Assembly (NCBI GenBank): GCA_013399305.1
Contig: VXAI01000180.1
Span: 1,462,221-1,526,220 of the forward strand
Source: Rostratula benghalensis
Lineage: Eukaryota; Chordata; Aves; Charadriiformes; Rostratulidae
Direction of reading: 5' to 3'
Length of the DNA: 64,000 nucleotides
The notes beneath the pieces were generated by a model. It made no database searches. It saw only the letters and a program-made list of their open reading frames with translations, and was not told where the DNA came from. A program made the translations under genes and the position numbers. This document shows positions 60,001 to 64,000 of the stretch, in pieces. Each line of letters starts with the position of its first letter. Within the stretch, counting starts at the first letter, position 1.

Positions 60001-60201
60001 AATCCAAATTGCTTTAGGGTTCCTTTAAAATACCAGACGTAGTTTTATATCTACATGTGAGGATTACTTAGCATGCATGATAAAAAGATGGTTTAGCACC
60101 TAGAGATGATCCTAGGAAGGCAGGTGAGAGACAGGGGTGGTGGCCAGGGTCACATTGCACGTTCCTGTCGTCTTTATTTTTGGGAAAGAAAAGCTGGAGG
60201 C

Positions 60202-60221
60202 TTTTTTTTTTTTTTTTTTTT
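60202..60221. repeat. Poly-T tract (20 bases)
   Basis: Uninterrupted T run about 70 bases before a sense CR1 fragment. Confidence 0.95.
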
Positions 60222-60292
60222 GGTCTTCACAGTTTCTTAAGGTAAGAATGTGGAAAATTCTTAGGTACATTGGTTGACCCCTCACCATACGA

Positions 60293-60475
60293 TGAGGGTG
60301 TCAGAGCCCTGGCAGAGGCTGCCCAGGGAGGGTGTGGAGTCCCCTTCTCTGGAGACCTTCAAGCCCCTCCTGGCTGCAGCCCTGAGTGCTGTGCTCTGGG
60401 CACCCCTGCTTTAGCAGGGGAGTGGGACTGGGTGAGCTCTAGAGGTCCCTGCCAACAATCCCATGATTCCATGAT
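60293..60475 (+). mobile_element. CR1 3' fragment (tail type D), sense
   Basis: Starts GAGGGTGTCAGAGCCCTGGC and contains the type D core GGGCACCCCTGCTTTAGCAG. Ends CCCATGATTCCATGATT. Confidence 0.93.
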
Positions 60476-60480
60476 TAACC

Positions 60481-60524
60481 TGACCTGATACTTCTCTAAA
60501 ATTTGACCTGATACTTTTCTAAAC
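60481..60524. repeat. 21-bp tandem duplication beside a CR1 3' end
   Basis: TGACCTGATACTTCTCTAAA (60481) recurs at 60504 with two mismatches over 21 bases. The pair starts about five bases after the CR1 terminus. Confidence 0.9.
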
Positions 60525-63500
60525 CCTAGCAAATTGAAATGCAACAGTTGGCTTACTCTTCAGTCAGGTTTCTCGGCGGGGGTTGAGGTGCACAGGCTGT
60601 GGATCAGAGCACGGCCATCCATCCCCATGTGAACCACTTGCACTGGGACAGCAGACAGTGTTCCAGACCACAGCTTTCCACAGCTTAAGAGGCTTTTGCT
60701 GGGAGCTGCTGTGGATGAGGAGTTGCTTCCTGACCCACCTCCTCGTGGGGAGTCAGACAGCAGAGAATGGGGAAAGCTCACCAGATGTCTCCAGCTGAGA
60801 GCCAGAGCCCTGAAGAGCACTTGGGAGGTGGTGTACATGCAGCTTGCCTGACAGCATAGATCATTAAATGTCAGTGAGATACAAAATTGCAATTACACAG
60901 TGCATCTTTCTGATCATTTTTCCTGTCTTGCTGCCGTGACACACAATAAAAAAGCAACTTCACGAGGAACTGCCCTCAAAGTATTAAGTCACTTTGCCAT
61001 AGCAGCACGGGGTTGCTATTTACAGCACTGCTGTGCCTCCTGTGGTGGGTTGGTCTAAAAAAGGTTTTAGGAAGAAAGAAGCCCCACTGCTTTTTTCTTG
61101 ACTTGGTACAACTTAAACACTTACTCATTGAGATTTCATGTTAAACAGCTTGTTTAGGAAATGCCATGTATTTCCTCAGATGACCGAATTTATCAACAAG
61201 CTTTGATTCCCTTGAAATCTCCAGCATCTGCCGCTCTTAAGAGTATGAGTGTGCCTGTGGTTGTGGGTCTGGAAAGGAATTGCTTGGAAGCCTATTTCTA
61301 CTTCTTTGCTTTTGTTCAAACACCTAATGATGAATGAACACGACTCCCTTCCCCTTCTCCCTTCCCCTTCCATCTCCTTTAATCTTTATCTTGCTCTAAT
61401 TAGCCGGAAGGTTGCTTTCATCTCTAGCTGTTGCTATTCCTAATTGCTTATCCTTCGAGCTTGGCTTCTGGCTTTGGCAGTGGCACTTAGCATATACACG
61501 TGTGTGCGTTAGGTAGAGCTATGCATTTAAAAAAGATAAATAAATACATGCTGTGTACATGTGTCATTGCATTAATACACGTTGGAGTCGTGTCTTCTGC
61601 TTGATGAGTTCCCAGCCTTGCATCTCATCGCTCGATGAGGATCCGAAGCAGTGTCCCAGGAGTGACACCTGGTGGGGGTTGGGTCTCAGCATTTTCCTTT
61701 CAAAAGGGTTTTCAGCTTCTGGATCCCAAACACTTGTATCGTTGTCACGTCTACTAAAACCAGGTTTTTATATTAATACCGGTGTTTTCAGCCCCGTTGA
61801 CCCGGTTTCCCCTCCAGAGCTGTGGAGGAGGCTGGATTAATTGACAGGGTTAATGAGTAGTTTTGGTGAGGTGAATAAATGAGACTGCTGAATACAGATT
61901 AGTTAAATTGCTTTATGTTCCAGCCACTGCTGTTCTGAAGATGGATATCCATGTGCAGGTTTAATACATTTTAAATAATCCCTCTAAACTATACCTGTAT
62001 AATATACCCATGCTTTCACGTGCAGTTACTTCATAGAAGAGTATTTATGTACTAAATGCAGGTTAAATGACTAAATTTTTAAATAATGTAGAAGAAAAAC
62101 ATAGGGGAGATAATTTATCTGCTTAATGCTGGGGGAAGATATTTTTATATTTTTACTTACAGTTTTGCTTTTCAACCTCTGTGGCTTGTAATTTATTTTT
62201 TTCTTTTTATTTGGATCTAATTTGGGCTAGCTTCTTAAAAAATACCAGAATCCATTTATTTGTGGAAGTGCTCTGTCGTAAAGATGCATGAGAATTTAGC
62301 ATGAGTTTTTTAAAGAAGTCTTTCCTAGGGGGACTGGGTTTTTTTTTGTGGATTCATAAATAACCATTTTATGCAAAAGGAAGGGACTGGGGAAAATGAC
62401 AGGACCAGAGCTGATTAAATTTACTGCAGAGTCTTATTGTCATCATGTTGTGAAATCCTTGGTTATTTGAAATGCTAACGATGACATTTTAAATCTAATT
62501 GAATTCATAAAAGATCTGCAATATTAAGAACCCAAGCAAATATACTCAATCTTCCCCCCCCCCCCAAAAAAAAAACCCCAACAAAACCAAACCCCAAAAC
62601 TTCCAGATGGTGCATTTGCTGAGCACAGTATGCCTTGCAGAATTACAGGGAATTTTTTTTTTTTTTAAACGTGATATTATTTTACTTCAGTCTTCGGTGT
62701 AGTTTTTTCATTTTGTCATAAATAATCAAAGCCTCTGTGGAAGATGAAGGTGAGGTTTTGGGTTGGTTTGGTTTTTGTTTTGGTCCCTTTTCTTAAATTA
62801 AGGGGCCAGTGAAGGTTGCCTCTCCCCATCAGAACTCTGCCTAAATGGCAGATTTTATCAAACCCAGTAAACTGGCTGTTGGAGATGCTGCATTGAAACG
62901 GATCTTCTGCCTTATTCTTCTGTCCTGCTGGGAAGGTCTTCCATCGGAGGGGATGGGCACTTCTTTGAGTTGAGTTGTCGCAGGAGAGCAGATCCCAGAA
63001 TAAGGATGACCGGTTACATCCCTTAAGCATGGCTGTAAATCTTAGAAATCAGGGGTTTAACATACTGAGCGTTGTAGTTTCAAACAGAGTTACTTATTTT
63101 TTTTTAAAAATGATCTTTTTGTTGGGTAGGCTGTTGCATTAAGACCGGTGGGACTATTTGTGCTGTTTAGAGCTTATGCTTGTCAATGGTTTATGGGCAG
63201 AGCAGGCGGTTTGGCATGGCCTTAAAGGTAATAAATGCTGCTTGGCTTGGGGCTCCCTGCTCTTGCTGCTGGTATCAAGTGTTCCCTCACTGAACAGCTT
63301 CATTGACATCACTATGGCTGCTGACTGTTGGGTGCCCTGACTATAGATACACATATATATATATAGAAATGAAGCTGATCTTAAAAAGTCATTTTTTACC
63401 ATGGAAAATTCCTTCGCGGCCGGTCAGGTTGGGGCATATCCTTTACGTGGAGTTTAAACCCATTTTGTGTTTAGCTGAGTCCCTACAAAGATGCATTGAA

Positions 63501-64000
63501 TCTCAAATTTACCAGGGTAAAATGCAGCGTAGCAGCCTGCAGACCTGAAACAACTTGAGCTACCTACTCAGATAAACTATGGGAACTTTGCAATTCGCTT
63601 GTCGTGGTTGCCCGTGGTTAAACAAAAGGAGATGCATCTCTAGGTTCAAAGAAAGAAATTGAGGCATTAGTTATGGACAAAACTGCTGCTCAATAGGAAA
63701 TCTCTTCTGGTGCATTTTTAAAATCTATTTGCTTCCTTGTAAGAGAACGAACAATCCCCAAACTTTCTGCCCGATCTGCTTAATACAGAGGTGCTGAAGC
63801 GTGGCACTTCTGCATGACCTTCACTTTGGAGCGTTCCTCCCAAGTTGCTGAGAGAAAAGCTCACTTCTTTTATTCTGTTTGTGTGAGTTCAATTTGGACA
63901 ATCTCATTTCCTTGAGCATTGCACGTTCTTCTCTTACAAAGCTGCCTTCCTCCAGGTGTGACTGGTCTTGATGTCCATGCTGAGTTGCTTTGGAGACTTA

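Larger units (their letters stand above)
6260..64000 (+). other. ELMO1: ELMO1 gene, 5' part (first six recognised exons; runs off the right edge)
   Basis: ELMO1 is the cytoplasmic scaffold that, with a DOCK-family protein such as DOCK1, forms a bipartite exchange factor for RAC1. It acts downstream of active RhoG in engulfment of apoptotic cells and in cell migration. Six exons with consensus GT donors and AG acceptors splice into one open frame of 149 complete codons that I recognise as ELMO1. ELMO2 and ELMO3 are excluded because exon 5 reads [15 protein letters not shown] and exon 6 reads RYQKLQKIMKP, both ELMO1-type. Introns measure 14646, 1191, 12178, 10440 and 9863 bases, and the last exceeds 8.8 kb. 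The 3' exons lie outside the window. Non-coding 5' exons and the main promoter may lie to the left. Confidence 0.96.
55104..64000 (+). other. ELMO1: ELMO1 intron after coding exon 6 (open at the right edge)
   Basis: Donor GTAAGA, phase 2. Three CR1 pieces lie at 55549-60475; from 60525 to the window end I see no CR1. Stretches 55781-56799, 57092-60292 and 60525-64000 hold no gene I can recognise. The last is AT-rich with homeodomain-like TTAATT motifs and a short (TA)n at 63353-63364. Confidence 0.9.

Noticed and set aside
63985..64000. TTGCTTTGGAGACTTA at the window end, resembling the Cys-Phe-Gly-Asp that follows exon 6 in ELMO1
   Set aside because: No AG acceptor directly precedes the base needed to complete codon 150. 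Using the nearby AG at 63983-63984 adds an extra Cys, and the next codon is Leu rather than Met. The match is short and the window ends before it can be tested.

Overview
The window is vertebrate nuclear DNA, almost certainly from a bird. It carries six plus-strand GT-AG exons whose spliced reading frame is the N-terminus of ELMO1 (engulfment and cell motility 1). It is also densely strewn with 5'-truncated CR1 non-LTR retrotransposons, the dominant interspersed repeat of avian genomes. I recognise no SINE, LTR element or DNA transposon, which also fits a bird. The species cannot be fixed from this sequence. By my summation CR1 covers roughly a fifth of the window, which seems high for a bird and would suit a CR1-rich lineage, but that is only an inference.

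Layout. Positions 1-6259 lie upstream of the first coding exon: two antisense CR1 copies (one cut by the window edge), a small CpG-island-like stretch at about 880-1150, and otherwise unannotated DNA. The first coding exon is 6260-6414 (start codon at 6337). The next exons are 21061-21101, 22293-22365, 34544-34594, 45035-45204 and 55068-55103. They join in frame (intron phases 0, 2, 0, 0, 2, 2) to give residues 1-149 plus two bases of codon 150. This is about a fifth of the roughly 727-residue protein: the RhoG-binding ubiquitin-like RBD and the start of the armadillo-like region. The last intron is open at the right edge, so the ELMO, PH and proline-rich regions lie beyond 64000.

Introns make up nearly everything else. 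They hold about 29 CR1 pieces in both orientations, falling into at least six 3'-tail types. Several are compound: one nested in another, a head-to-tail pair, an internally deleted copy, inverted pairs able to fold in the ELMO1 pre-mRNA, and a CR1-plus-flank block of about 0.6 kb present once in each of two neighbouring introns. Short tandem repeats, a perfect 17-bp x 5 minisatellite, homopolymer tracts and G/T-rich runs complete the inventory.

I found no second protein gene, RNA gene, CRISPR array or operon-like system. The most interesting points are a Tyr18-to-Phe change at a reported Src-family phosphosite of ELMO1, paired splice acceptors that would include or exclude an upstream ATG, the CpG-rich candidate upstream promoter, and the compound CR1 structures.
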